64,000 nucleotides of DNA. Source: a virus. Positions 47,598 through 56,706 of the stretch are shown here, piece by piece. The stretch spans positions 1 to 64,000 of the IMG/VR virus record IMGVR_UViG_3300027714_000014, one strand, 5' to 3'. The notes beneath the pieces were generated by a model that was given only the letters and a program-made list of their open reading frames with translations, did not search any database and was not told the origin of the DNA. Position 1 is the stretch's first letter. Every line of letters begins with the position of its first letter. A program made the position numbers and the translations under genes.

Positions 47598-48286
47598 TAT
47601 TTTTCTTTAATCTCAGGTTTCAAATCAATCTTGTCGGCCTTATTGCCCGTCATTGTTATACTACTACCTTTAGAGCCCTTTGTCAAGGACTTTTCATCTT
47701 TTTTTGCTTCATCCAATCCCCACACTTTTGCAAGTGCTTCTTTCATGGATTCTACCTTGAATCTTTGAAAATCGGTGATTTCTTGACCTGGCGTAACCTC
47801 TTGAGTATGCTCACGATACTCAGGTGTACCAAGCTCATAAGATTCATAGGAAGCCATCATTTTAGAAGCTGCCATATCTGAGTAGTTTGCCATAAGAGTC
47901 TTAATTGTCTTAACATCTACTTTCATAGCTTTAGCAATTTCTTCAGCAGATTTCTTGTCCTTAATCATTTGGTGTAGTTGAGACATTTTACCTTCTTCAA
48001 GGTCAGATTCTTCTTTTACTTCATATGTCTTACCACCAACAACGAAAGTCTTTTCTCCCTTGTCTTTGGCAGCCATCAAAGCCTTTCCAAACTTATTACC
48101 TTCTTTCTTTGCACCCTTCTTGCGAAGTTTTGCAAGATCAGAACCTTCAATCTCTCCGTCACCGTCAACATCAATCTTCTTCTGTTTAGGTGAAAGTTCT
48201 TCTTCTTTCTTAGCAGCTTCCTGCCAGAGTCCTAGAATCGATGACTCTAAGGATTCCTTTTTTGTCTCCAAATACTTTTTACCCAT
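47597..48286 (-). CDS. EF-hand-containing virion-region protein
   Basis: 229 residues. An EF-hand-like loop DVDGDGEIEGSD starts at Asp39. Then a charged helical body: VVGGKTYEVKEESDLEEGKM (with an L-E-E site), AEEIAKAMKVDVKTIKTLMA and MAASKMMASYESYELGTPEY. Ends in a basic/acidic mixed tail. Overlaps the repeat-linker protein by 8 nt; likely part of the same packaged set. Confidence 0.62.
   Translation of the reverse strand: MGKKYLETKKESLESSILGLWQEAAKKEEELSPKQKKIDVDGDGEIEGSDLAKLRKKGAKKEGNKFGKALMAAKDKGEKTFVVGGKTYEVKEESDLEEGKMSQLHQMIKDKKSAEEIAKAMKVDVKTIKTLMANYSDMAASKMMASYESYELGTPEYREHTQEVTPGQEITDFQRFKVESMKEALAKVWGLDEAKKDEKSLTKGSKGSSITMTGNKADKIDLKPEIKEK
47658..47686 (-). promoter_or_regulatory. 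Early sigma70-like promoter in a coding end
   Basis: Minus strand TTGACA (47686-47681), 17-bp spacer, TAGTAT (47663-47658). Would express the nucleotidase apart from the polyprotein genes. Confidence 0.7.
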
Positions 48287-50003
48287 TTTTTCTCTCCTTG
48301 AGTTTATTACCGATCCTAGATAGGATAGTTTCTTTTTGTTCTCCGTAACCAGCTTTCAACGACCTCATCATGTCTTTGTAAGACTTTGCAATTTGCATTT
48401 GATATTTTTCTTTATCTGCTGGACGCCTCATTGTATTATATTTATTCTGAACTGCTTGAGCAATCTTAGAATTAACTTTGTGTTTACCATCGGCAAACTC
48501 TACTTCATAAGATCGTAATGAAACTGCTTTCCTTAGTTGCATGATGATATTCTTAGATGCAGCCTTTACATCATCATCAGTTGCAGTATTATCTACATCA
48601 GCAGGATCAACCGATTTACCTTTACGCATGGCCTTCATTGCATCAGCACGAGCAGATGCTTCAGCAAGTGAGTAACCCTGTTTGATATATTTGTCTTGGT
48701 CTTTCTTATCAATAACAATGACTTTATTTTTCTTGACAACCATCACCTCTTTATTAGGATCAATTAACTGTCTTGCAGATTTTTCTTTGGCTTCATCAAT
48801 ATCTTCTTTCTTATCTTTCTTTTTCTTTCCTGATGTAACACGCATCGGACCACCACCAAAATTTCCACCGTATTCATCAAGTTCATCTTCTTCTTTCTTA
48901 TCTTTCATACGTTTTTTTATGCGTTTAGTTGTAGCATCCTGTTTGGAAGTTGTCATTGGGGCGGCTTCATCAAGTTCAACATCTTCTGGAACATATTCAT
49001 TCTTCTGCATCATTTTCATTGCCAGAGTTGCAAGTTTGATAATGGGAAGTTTTTCCATCTTCTTCTTGTTTGCGTCATTTACCTTGTCATAGATTTGCGA
49101 AATAGCAGATGCAGTGAAGGAATCAACCATAGTACCATCAATCTTTGCAGCAGATTTCTTGGAGGCAATCTCTTTTACCTTGTCGATAACACTCTCATCA
49201 AGTTCAACTTCTTCTCTATAGCGAGAATATTCTCCAGTTGGCGTCAAGGCCTTTACTTCTTCTTTGATACCCAACCTCTTCATGTGACTTTTAACCATCG
49301 GCCGAATATCATCATTAGGGTTCTTATCTGCATAATCATCCAAATCATCAGACATTTCATCATCGCCGATAATATCATATAATTTATCTGAGGCATCTTT
49401 CGCCTTTAGAGGCTTAGAAAGCAATTTCTTGAGTGCAGCCATTTCCTTTGGTGTTTTTGGTAATGCCCATGTTCCTTCATCAAGATCAACTTCTTCTTTG
49501 ATCAATTCTTCATCATCGTAAGATTGAACCTTACCATCAGAAAATTTTACAGTATAAGCACCTTTATTTCTTCCTGTACCAACTTTGTGGATAACTCCAG
49601 ATTGTCCGTTATGAGTTTCGCCCTCAAATTCAGTATCAATCTTTACTTTGTCTCCCGTCTTAAAACCTTCATCAAGATCAACTTCTTCTTTATACATATT
49701 CAACTCAAATGGTTTTGAACCACCCTTGTTGTATACTTGAATTTGGACAGCACCCTTATCACCTTTTAGACGATAAGTGTTTGTCTTACCTTCTGATGGT
49801 TTACTGGGGCCAGTTGCAACTTTGGCATCAATCTCTTTAGGGTCAATAGTAATACCATGATGTTTCTTTGCTACGTGATATGCATGTTGCATAGCAGAAG
49901 AAAAGTCTTTGTGATAAAGTTCATACTTAGCTTCAGCAAAACGAAGCTTCGTGGACTCCATTTCTCGTAATGCATCGCTCATTGTTTTTATATATACAGT
50001 CAT
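48279..50003 (-). CDS. Multi-domain repeat-linker protein (polyprotein-like)
   Basis: 574 residues built of short domains separated by a repeated acidic linker ending L-D-E: EEVDLDE at 107-112 and 171-176, EEVELDE at about 265-270, EDVELDE at 341-346, EEDELDE at 371-377 and EDIDE at 400-404. One domain (GFKTGDKVKIDTEFEGETHN) is SH3/KOW-like. The linkers match the (I/L)-x-E sites cut by the T4 prohead protease gp21. Inference: a packaged precursor cut into separate peptides in the head. The following gene has the same design. Confidence 0.65.
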   Translation of the reverse strand: MTVYIKTMSDALREMESTKLRFAEAKYELYHKDFSSAMQHAYHVAKKHHGITIDPKEIDAKVATGPSKPSEGKTNTYRLKGDKGAVQIQVYNKGGSKPFELNMYKEEVDLDEGFKTGDKVKIDTEFEGETHNGQSGVIHKVGTGRNKGAYTVKFSDGKVQSYDDEELIKEEVDLDEGTWALPKTPKEMAALKKLLSKPLKAKDASDKLYDIIGDDEMSDDLDDYADKNPNDDIRPMVKSHMKRLGIKEEVKALTPTGEYSRYREEVELDESVIDKVKEIASKKSAAKIDGTMVDSFTASAISQIYDKVNDANKKKMEKLPIIKLATLAMKMMQKNEYVPEDVELDEAAPMTTSKQDATTKRIKKRMKDKKEEDELDEYGGNFGGGPMRVTSGKKKKDKKEDIDEAKEKSARQLIDPNKEVMVVKKNKVIVIDKKDQDKYIKQGYSLAEASARADAMKAMRKGKSVDPADVDNTATDDDVKAASKNIIMQLRKAVSLRSYEVEFADGKHKVNSKIAQAVQNKYNTMRRPADKEKYQMQIAKSYKDMMRSLKAGYGEQKETILSRIGNKLKERKNG

Positions 50004-50007
50004 TTTT

Positions 50008-52527
50008 TTAACCCTTCATCAAGTCTGTTACTGACTTACCAGACCAAAACTTACAAGACCAGTATCCTGCTGTTGTTTTATCTTTCTTTTGATCACAATT
50101 GTGTCTTGCTCTAAATGCTTTTCTGCGTGCTGGATCATCTCGTTTGATAGACATATTTGGATCACCAAACTCGACTTTTACCACATTTCCCTTGTCATTT
50201 TTGACATAAACTTTGTATTTCTTTACATCACCTTTTGTAGGATTATTTAGTTCTTTCCCACTCTTATCATCTTTTTCTGTAACTTCGCCCCACTCATTCA
50301 GTTCTGCTTCTTCTGGCACACAATTGGGAACTTCTTTGTTACCCTTTTTCTTCATACCAACCTGTTTGTATCCAACCCAACAGGCTTCTTCAATTTGTTC
50401 AACTTGTTTTGCAAGGTCTTTATCTGCCTTACCCCAAGTCCCCGACGATTTAGTTACGAATGAATTGACCCTTGCAAATGCCCACTGTTGTGGAGTTGCG
50501 CCAGGGCGATGACCCGTTTTAAATGCAGCCATACCACGGTCATATACCTTTTTAAGAATAGAGTATGGCATGCCAGATTTCTCTGCTTTATTTATAAGAC
50601 CCTTAATTTTTTCATCAAGCTGATAAGCTTCATTTTTTGAAAGATATGCCGCAATCGCCATATCTTTTCGTTTCTCCTTGGATTTACCTTTAAACTGGGG
50701 TGCATCAGAGTTAGTGAAATCATCTATATAATCTCCTTGATCTGCGCCACTAGGTAACTTCTCACCAAACATTTGTTTAAACTTTTTAGTATGAGTTGAT
50801 GGTTTGGTTTTGGCGCTATCGCCAGGAGCAGGCCCAGCTTTCTTTTTCTTGAAATGAGCATCTCTTTTATCTTTAGTAGACTTTGCCATATCACCAGCAT
50901 AATATTTTGCTGGTTGACTTCCCTTCTTATCATCAACTTCTTTGTCTTGTTTGACTTCGCTAATTTGTTTAACGAATGATTTAAATGATTCTGGTTGTAA
51001 TTCTGACTTCAGTTCCTTGGGAAGTTTACCATCATCAACTAGTTTGTTGATATACTGCATAAGAGTTCTACCCGTGTATCCGTCATAATTACGAGCAATT
51101 GTACCTGCAATATAAGAAGCAGTCTTGTTTTTTAGTTTTGGGTCTGCCATAGCATCAACATAGCTTTTTGTCATTTTTTCAAAATCTTTTGGGTGACTCA
51201 TCTGATCAAGTTTTGCTTTTGCTTTCCTAAACCATGACATCTCATCAAGGTCAACTTCTTCTGCAATCTTCACAGACATAAAGTCAGGCATTTTGTCTAG
51301 ATAAATTGCAAACCCACCCCGTTTTTTAGTATCGTGATATGTGAGATGCGCTTTGCGTCCATCTTTACTTTTTGTAATCTTATTAACAACCATTTTGTCG
51401 GATTCTGCTGGAAGTTTCTTCTTTGGGTCTGTAATACCAGCCACAGTATATGGACGTTTTGCTTTATTAAGAATAATCGTGTCACCCTTTTTAATATCAG
51501 GTGCAGAAGCTTCACGCAATCGTGGCTCTCTGCGATTCTTCGATGGGTCTTCATTGCGTAAGTTCTCAGGAGAGTTGTTCAGTGGGTCATTGTCCCTATG
51601 TCCGACATCCATACCCTTAACTACTTTATCACCCATTGCTCTACGAGCTTTATTACGAGAACTTCTACGTTCTATTTGATCAGGACGGCCAGCGTAATTG
51701 TCATACTCTTTTCTATAGTTTCTCTCATTTAAAGAGATATCATATAACCACGCTTTATGAACTTTACCTTGGCCGTCCATGTATCCTATGTAATTCGTTC
51801 CTCTGTTTACTACTCGACCTTCAATACCATTTGCCTCAACCAAATCATCTATATTCCACAACTTACCTGTGAGATAATCATCTCTCATTTCTTCGTAAGC
51901 ATCCATTGGGCCCATATCTCGTTCTTCACGGATATTCATGTATTTTCTTACGTCACGGAATAGTTTTTTACCATCAGTAAATTTAGAAGGGAGTCCTAAT
52001 TTAAAAGAATCAAAATCCCCATCAGCAGCTGCTTTTCTCATCTTGGAAGCAGATATACCTTCAACACCTTCTGCATCAGGGTCACGTTCTCCAGCAGACA
52101 CAACTTTTATAGAATCAAATTTAAATACTTGTTTTCCTGATTTATCAGGAGCATCATTATATCTATTAAGAAGTTTTGTAAACTCAGCTACACGGTCAGA
52201 ACCAGCAACCATTGTGAAATTCTTATAACCTTCTTCAGATAAAATAGTTGCAACATCAATAAAAGTTTTTGCACTCTTATCAACCGTTATAGCCTTCTTA
52301 TGAGCTGGAAACATTTTACGCATATATGCGGTTTTTAGTGCATGGGGCAGGGGGTCTTTGGCAGGGTTCTGTGTAAAACTTGGATAAATTCTGTATTCAG
52401 AACCATTAGCAACTTTCTTAGTCATATCACACAATTTCTCATGGCCAACTGTTGGCGGGTTCATCCGCCCGAAAGCTATTGTGATATCAGAATCTTTTGC
52501 TTCTGAAATTTCAGAAAACTTCTTCAT
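50008..52527 (-). CDS. Packaged polyprotein-like enzyme: nucleotidyltransferase + HNH + C-terminal domains
   Basis: 839 residues. Begins MKKFSEISEA, almost the T4 capsid-targeting sequence with an I-S-E cut site. Residues 14-190: cytidylyl/NMN-adenylyltransferase-like fold, AFGRMNPPTVGHEKL (T-x-G-H) and ISASKMRK. About 280-335: an HNH-like segment GMDVGHRDNDPLNNSPENLR. A beta domain follows (KKGDTIILNKAKRPYTVAGI), then EEVDLDE linker (424-429), helical domains, and a C-terminal GYWSCKFWSG motif. Further linkers AYQLDE and EEAELNE. Function of the parts unproven; injection with DNA is inferred. Confidence 0.72.
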   Translation of the reverse strand: MKKFSEISEAKDSDITIAFGRMNPPTVGHEKLCDMTKKVANGSEYRIYPSFTQNPAKDPLPHALKTAYMRKMFPAHKKAITVDKSAKTFIDVATILSEEGYKNFTMVAGSDRVAEFTKLLNRYNDAPDKSGKQVFKFDSIKVVSAGERDPDAEGVEGISASKMRKAAADGDFDSFKLGLPSKFTDGKKLFRDVRKYMNIREERDMGPMDAYEEMRDDYLTGKLWNIDDLVEANGIEGRVVNRGTNYIGYMDGQGKVHKAWLYDISLNERNYRKEYDNYAGRPDQIERRSSRNKARRAMGDKVVKGMDVGHRDNDPLNNSPENLRNEDPSKNRREPRLREASAPDIKKGDTIILNKAKRPYTVAGITDPKKKLPAESDKMVVNKITKSKDGRKAHLTYHDTKKRGGFAIYLDKMPDFMSVKIAEEVDLDEMSWFRKAKAKLDQMSHPKDFEKMTKSYVDAMADPKLKNKTASYIAGTIARNYDGYTGRTLMQYINKLVDDGKLPKELKSELQPESFKSFVKQISEVKQDKEVDDKKGSQPAKYYAGDMAKSTKDKRDAHFKKKKAGPAPGDSAKTKPSTHTKKFKQMFGEKLPSGADQGDYIDDFTNSDAPQFKGKSKEKRKDMAIAAYLSKNEAYQLDEKIKGLINKAEKSGMPYSILKKVYDRGMAAFKTGHRPGATPQQWAFARVNSFVTKSSGTWGKADKDLAKQVEQIEEACWVGYKQVGMKKKGNKEVPNCVPEEAELNEWGEVTEKDDKSGKELNNPTKGDVKKYKVYVKNDKGNVVKVEFGDPNMSIKRDDPARRKAFRARHNCDQKKDKTTAGYWSCKFWSGKSVTDLMKG

Positions 52528-52560
52528 TCAAATTGCTCCATATGTCTAAATTATTTTAAC

Positions 52561-52568
52561 TATTTATA
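52561..52568 (-). promoter_or_regulatory. Late promoter
   Basis: Perfect TATAAATA on the minus strand 33 nt before ATG 52527. Places the polyprotein genes in the late class. Confidence 0.65.
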
Positions 52569-52579
52569 CGATATAGATT

Positions 52580-53944
52580 CTATAGATTAAAGTTTTTCCA
52601 AATATACATTGGATACTCATCCATCACATCAAAAATGTTTGGATGAAGCATCAAAGCACGACGATATGGACTCCATTTGATACCTCTGCCCCAACCAAGA
52701 AAATCCATGATTTCTTTTTTAGTTGCAGGGCCTTTCTTGATAAACTCTATAATATCCAAAAGTCTATCAGTTTTACAGTCACGTAATATATTAGGAGCCC
52801 TCATTACTTTCTGTCGATCAAGCAAGTCATTCATGTAATCATTCATCTCAATTACACTATCTTTGTAGATAAGATTTTCACGAATACAATCTAGAGCCTG
52901 TTCTGCTTGCTCATTTCTAAACTGAGGATCATCAAGATATGTATTCATAAGCATCAATGCTTCATGGTCATCCTCAAAGAAATCACCTTTGGCATTCAGT
53001 TCGTGATAGTATGACGCATCAAACATAATATATGGAACACCATTCATCATACCATCAGTCATTGCAACAGACCAACCACCATACTTTTGTTTAGGCGAAA
53101 ATCCCATATAGCAGTTTTGCAATCCTTTATAGTACCACTGCTTGTCACCTTTGTTTGTGATAACATAGTCACGATTAGGTTTATCTAGTAATGGTATCCA
53201 AACTTTAAAGTCTTGTCTTAACTTCCACAACTCATCACAAACAGCAATAAACTGTTTGAAGTGTTTATAAGTATCTGGTCTGTGATTGAACACGATAATC
53301 TTTTCTGGTGTTTCATTTATTTTAGATACAATATCACTCTTATTAACGCCCAAATGTTGTACAGTTAGAATATTGTCCAGTTTCTCTATTGTAGCATCAT
53401 TAAAGGTTTCTTTTGCTTGTTCAATGACCAACTCTTTTTGATGTTGTGTGTTCAAATAACATCTATCGTATTCCAATAGCCCAGTAATATTTTGTAGAAA
53501 ACTATCTTTAGGCCAGGCAACAACAGATTTAAGATCAAACCAGTGAGCATATCCAAAAACTGGTGGAACATGATGGGTTGTATTATACATTGTGTTTACT
53601 AGTTGATGTGTATGCTCAGGTAAGTGTGACATGACTAAATCAAAGTCATATCCCTTATGTAACATTTTGCGTATAACATCAACTCTGAAATTGCTTCTCA
53701 TAGTTTGAGGGTAAGTTTCAAAGTCAATGTACAATTGTGTTACATTATCAAATACAAGAGATGGAACTGAGCATGGAAGAATCAAGTAGAACCAGAGGTC
53801 ACTACGAATTTCATTCAATAGCAAAATCTGGTTCTTAATGACTTGGATGTAACTGTCTTTCTCCAAGTCTTCTTGAAAAGTGATGTTAGGGTACACAAGC
53901 ACCCTAACAGTTTTCACCTTCTTCTTATCGTCAAAGAGTTTCAT
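52580..53944 (-). CDS. GT-B-type glycosyltransferase-like protein with C-terminal winged helix
   Basis: 454 residues. Two-domain layout: YPNITFQEDLEKDSYIQVIK to HVPPVFGYAHWFDLK, then IIVFNHRPDTYKHFKQFIAV and the donor-site region GFSPKQKYGGWSVAMTDGMM followed by NGVPYIMFDASYYHEL, as in GT-B enzymes. The last 60 residues (KKEIMDFLGWGRGIKWSPYR) form a winged-helix-like DNA-binding segment. That combination suits a DNA-modifying sugar transferase. The ATG overlaps the stop of the DUF262-HNH gene (ATGA). Confidence 0.68.
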   Translation of the reverse strand: MKLFDDKKKVKTVRVLVYPNITFQEDLEKDSYIQVIKNQILLLNEIRSDLWFYLILPCSVPSLVFDNVTQLYIDFETYPQTMRSNFRVDVIRKMLHKGYDFDLVMSHLPEHTHQLVNTMYNTTHHVPPVFGYAHWFDLKSVVAWPKDSFLQNITGLLEYDRCYLNTQHQKELVIEQAKETFNDATIEKLDNILTVQHLGVNKSDIVSKINETPEKIIVFNHRPDTYKHFKQFIAVCDELWKLRQDFKVWIPLLDKPNRDYVITNKGDKQWYYKGLQNCYMGFSPKQKYGGWSVAMTDGMMNGVPYIMFDASYYHELNAKGDFFEDDHEALMLMNTYLDDPQFRNEQAEQALDCIRENLIYKDSVIEMNDYMNDLLDRQKVMRAPNILRDCKTDRLLDIIEFIKKGPATKKEIMDFLGWGRGIKWSPYRRALMLHPNIFDVMDEYPMYIWKNFNL

Positions 53945-55425
53945 GCGGCCTCTTTAGTTTTAAGCATCTCCATGAAATCATCACCATGCATATTCGACTT
54001 CTTGATGTTAATCCTCTTAGAGCAAACTACAAGATTGGAATATTCAGTAACACCACCAAGAGCAACACCGAACGAGCGAGGGATAAAGTGATCCCCAGCA
54101 AGGTCATCTTCAACAATAGGTTCGTCAGTGTAGAAACACTTACCGCCCTGTTCTTGCCACTTCTTCAAGATTTCTGAACGAGTGAATGATACCCTTGGAT
54201 CAAGTTTTATCAAACCCATCTGAACTTCCTTCTCTGGAGAAGGAAACAAAGGACTTTCAAGATACTCTATATCAAGAACCTTAAAGATGGTTTTGATAGC
54301 ATTACCATTCTTACCATTAAAGAGTTCATTAAACTCCTTCATCTGATTACCATTATCCATCGTTTCATTCATATACAACTTTGTAGTTGTATCACTCCAA
54401 CGAGTATAGATATCAAAGAATGCTGGAGAATACTTTTCTGGTACAACATTAAATCCACGATTTTGAGATTCAACAGCATACAATACAAGCATCAGTGAAG
54501 TCATAGGATTCAACTTTACCTTATATTCTACTGGTACAGCCTTCAATATAGCAAGAGCAAGATTAAGGATATCTTCAATCTTCTTCTTATCCTTAAACTT
54601 AACGACATAATCACCGTTAGGAGACTGAACCTTCTCAGCCCAGAGATAATGACCATCCTGTGTGATTCCAGAGCGCCAACCATTTATTACTAAGTAGATA
54701 AGAGAAGATAACCACTCATCAACTTCCATGTGTCCACCCAAGGTAAACTTACTAGAGAAGTGTTTCAAGTACGACTTTTCTACACCCTTCTTTATAACAG
54801 TGTAGCGTTCAAATAAAAGATGGGGATCAAGTTTTACAGCAGGATCATCGTTTCCACGAGCAGTATCACGAACATACTCAGAATAAAAACCAAGGATTGC
54901 ATTACGAAGTTCTTGTGGCCTCATACCATTCACGTTGTTAAGCACATTGATAAAAAGGTGAGCAGTTTGAAGATCAGTTAAATCTTCATACCACTTACAA
55001 GTGATACGATAATCCTTGATGCGCTGATAGATTTTTGGGTATGAGGCAAGGAGTTCTCCAGCAACCATTCCACCGATATCACAAAAATCTACTACTAATC
55101 CTTCAGGCATTGGATAATCACCATCAAGGTAATCAGTGATTGAAGTGATCCTCTGCTGACCATCAATGATTTCATAGCAATAACCACCATCAGTTTTTAT
55201 AACACGAATATGGACTTCTGGGATACGAGCATAGGTATTCAATAGAACCGTAAGCATTATGTTCTGCTTCCATTCTTCAGTAGTGACCTTTTCACGTTGA
55301 TAAGCACGTTGCTGAGTATTGATATTGGGGTTTGTTGTCCAAAGGACAGATAAGTCTCCGTTGTTGCATGGTACTTCACTTTTACCGAAATACGTCTCGG
55401 CGTCTTCACAGGCGTAATATGTCAT
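53941..55425 (-). CDS. DUF262-HNH protein, GmrSD-like
   Basis: 494 residues. N-terminal DUF262: NTQQRAYQREKVTTEEWKQN and the D-G-Q-Q-R motif at 88-92 (IIDGQQRITSITDYLDGDYP), the ParB-like nucleotide site of GmrS. C-terminal HNH: GGKCFYTDEPIVEDDLAGDH, FIPRSFGVALGGVTEYSNLV and VCSKRINIKKSNMHG. GmrSD enzymes cut modified, often glucosylated DNA. Coupled to a glycosyltransferase gene by a 4-nt overlap. Promoter and a folded 90-nt leader lie upstream. Confidence 0.8.
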   Translation of the reverse strand: MTYYACEDAETYFGKSEVPCNNGDLSVLWTTNPNINTQQRAYQREKVTTEEWKQNIMLTVLLNTYARIPEVHIRVIKTDGGYCYEIIDGQQRITSITDYLDGDYPMPEGLVVDFCDIGGMVAGELLASYPKIYQRIKDYRITCKWYEDLTDLQTAHLFINVLNNVNGMRPQELRNAILGFYSEYVRDTARGNDDPAVKLDPHLLFERYTVIKKGVEKSYLKHFSSKFTLGGHMEVDEWLSSLIYLVINGWRSGITQDGHYLWAEKVQSPNGDYVVKFKDKKKIEDILNLALAILKAVPVEYKVKLNPMTSLMLVLYAVESQNRGFNVVPEKYSPAFFDIYTRWSDTTTKLYMNETMDNGNQMKEFNELFNGKNGNAIKTIFKVLDIEYLESPLFPSPEKEVQMGLIKLDPRVSFTRSEILKKWQEQGGKCFYTDEPIVEDDLAGDHFIPRSFGVALGGVTEYSNLVVCSKRINIKKSNMHGDDFMEMLKTKEAA

Positions 55426-55429
55426 CTTT

Positions 55430-55519
55430 TCTCCTTTCGAGAGATTTAATGTGTTGGGTTTACCCTAGGCAAACATTTAACACAAGTTTTCGATGGGGAC
55501 AATTCCTCATCTTATATAG
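55430..55519 (-). promoter_or_regulatory. Structured leader of the DUF262-HNH gene
   Basis: The transcript from 55520-55548 would carry about 90 nt with hairpins GATGAGG...CCCCATC and GTGTT...AACAC (with an inner TTTGCC/GGGTAAA pairing) before AAAGGAG. No ORF. Longer than most leaders here. Confidence 0.4.
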
Positions 55520-55548
55520 AGTATAGACTAATTTTATATCTTTGTCAA
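55520..55548 (-). promoter_or_regulatory. Early sigma70-like promoter
   Basis: Minus strand TTGACA (55548-55543), 17-bp spacer, TATACT (55525-55520), a near-consensus promoter for the DUF262-HNH/glycosyltransferase pair. Confidence 0.82.
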
Positions 55549-55563
55549 GGACTTTTTTACATT

Positions 55564-56706
55564 TTATCGAATTATATCTATCTTATTCATGGTATCTTCA
55601 TTCCATACCTCAAGCTCCTTTCTAATTCTTCCGTCAGCAACTATATTGTTATATCGTTTAATAGCTTTTTTCTTCCACCAATTAACGATATTCTCCATCT
55701 CAAATTTATCATACTGATCACCCTTTATCAAGGTATCGGTTTTACCAAGCAGAACATCCTTTGCATTGGAATATCCATATGTACTCATGAAGAAACGTTT
55801 TTTGGTTGTGACATCACTCGCCTTAGCAATAGCATCACAAAAGATTTTATACCCTTTAGCATCATACTCTTTCAAACTATTTTTAATAATAGATACAAAC
55901 TTAGTCTGCATCTTTAATTTTCTGCTTGCTGTAGGTATTCCCTTATCTGTCTTAACTGGAACTAACTCTTCACCACCATTTCTTTCAGTAAACCAATCTT
56001 TCAGCTCTGGATAGATTTCTTCCCCCAATGTCAATAGAAATTTAGATTCCGTCATACCTTGGAATCTCAAATATGGCCGCATACCGTCATACATCGAAGC
56101 TCCACCATTTGCAGTTTTCAGATTTCCATATAAAGATGTGGTTTCGAATAAACAAAACTCATTATTATACTTCTCATTTAACATTCTACGAGTGTCGTGT
56201 GAACAGCAGATGGCAGCAAGTAATTTACCACCAAGACAATTAAATCCAAATGGTTGTGCGGGTACAATATTAAAACCCATGATTGCACGATGATTGAATA
56301 TATCTAAATCTGGCACACCACCAAGGAAATCATTACGAGGTTTACTATTAATCAGTGGACTACCATATCGAATGAAACCTACAATAGTGTTCGTACTCTT
56401 TTCTTTAACTACAAGCTTCAATGCCTTGCCTGGATTTTCATCAGGAGAAAATGAAGCAGTCTTCTCAATTAAAGTGTCAAACACTTCGCCTGGAACTTTT
56501 ACAACTTCGAAATCCATATCTTCTGGATGCATATTATAATCTTGAAACAATTCATCTTCAATACTCATACCTGGCAGACCAGCTGGCATATCCTTTACTC
56601 GTTCAATCTTTCTTGCACGAAAATAATCATCGATACGATTGAAATCTTTAAAGTAGTTCATTACTTTATGAGCAACATAAAATGTATCTTGTTTTTCTAA
56701 AATCAT
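55564..56706 (-). CDS. Conserved polymerase-linked protein, unknown
   Basis: 380 residues. Segments LKLVVKEKSTNTIVGFIRYG, DIFNHRAIMGFNIVPAQPFG, FNCLGGKLLAAICCSHDTRR and FCLFETTSLYGNLKTANGG. The N-terminal and central part recalls DUF4338-type proteins (Druantia DruA fold: G-x-I/L-G-W, ..., E-T); this is a weak resemblance. Directly follows gene 43 (stop-start overlap by 1 nt), and I recall the same neighbourhood in cyanophages, so a replication role is likely. Confidence 0.6.
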   Translation of the reverse strand: MILEKQDTFYVAHKVMNYFKDFNRIDDYFRARKIERVKDMPAGLPGMSIEDELFQDYNMHPEDMDFEVVKVPGEVFDTLIEKTASFSPDENPGKALKLVVKEKSTNTIVGFIRYGSPLINSKPRNDFLGGVPDLDIFNHRAIMGFNIVPAQPFGFNCLGGKLLAAICCSHDTRRMLNEKYNNEFCLFETTSLYGNLKTANGGASMYDGMRPYLRFQGMTESKFLLTLGEEIYPELKDWFTERNGGEELVPVKTDKGIPTASRKLKMQTKFVSIIKNSLKEYDAKGYKIFCDAIAKASDVTTKKRFFMSTYGYSNAKDVLLGKTDTLIKGDQYDKFEMENIVNWWKKKAIKRYNNIVADGRIRKELEVWNEDTMNKIDIIR

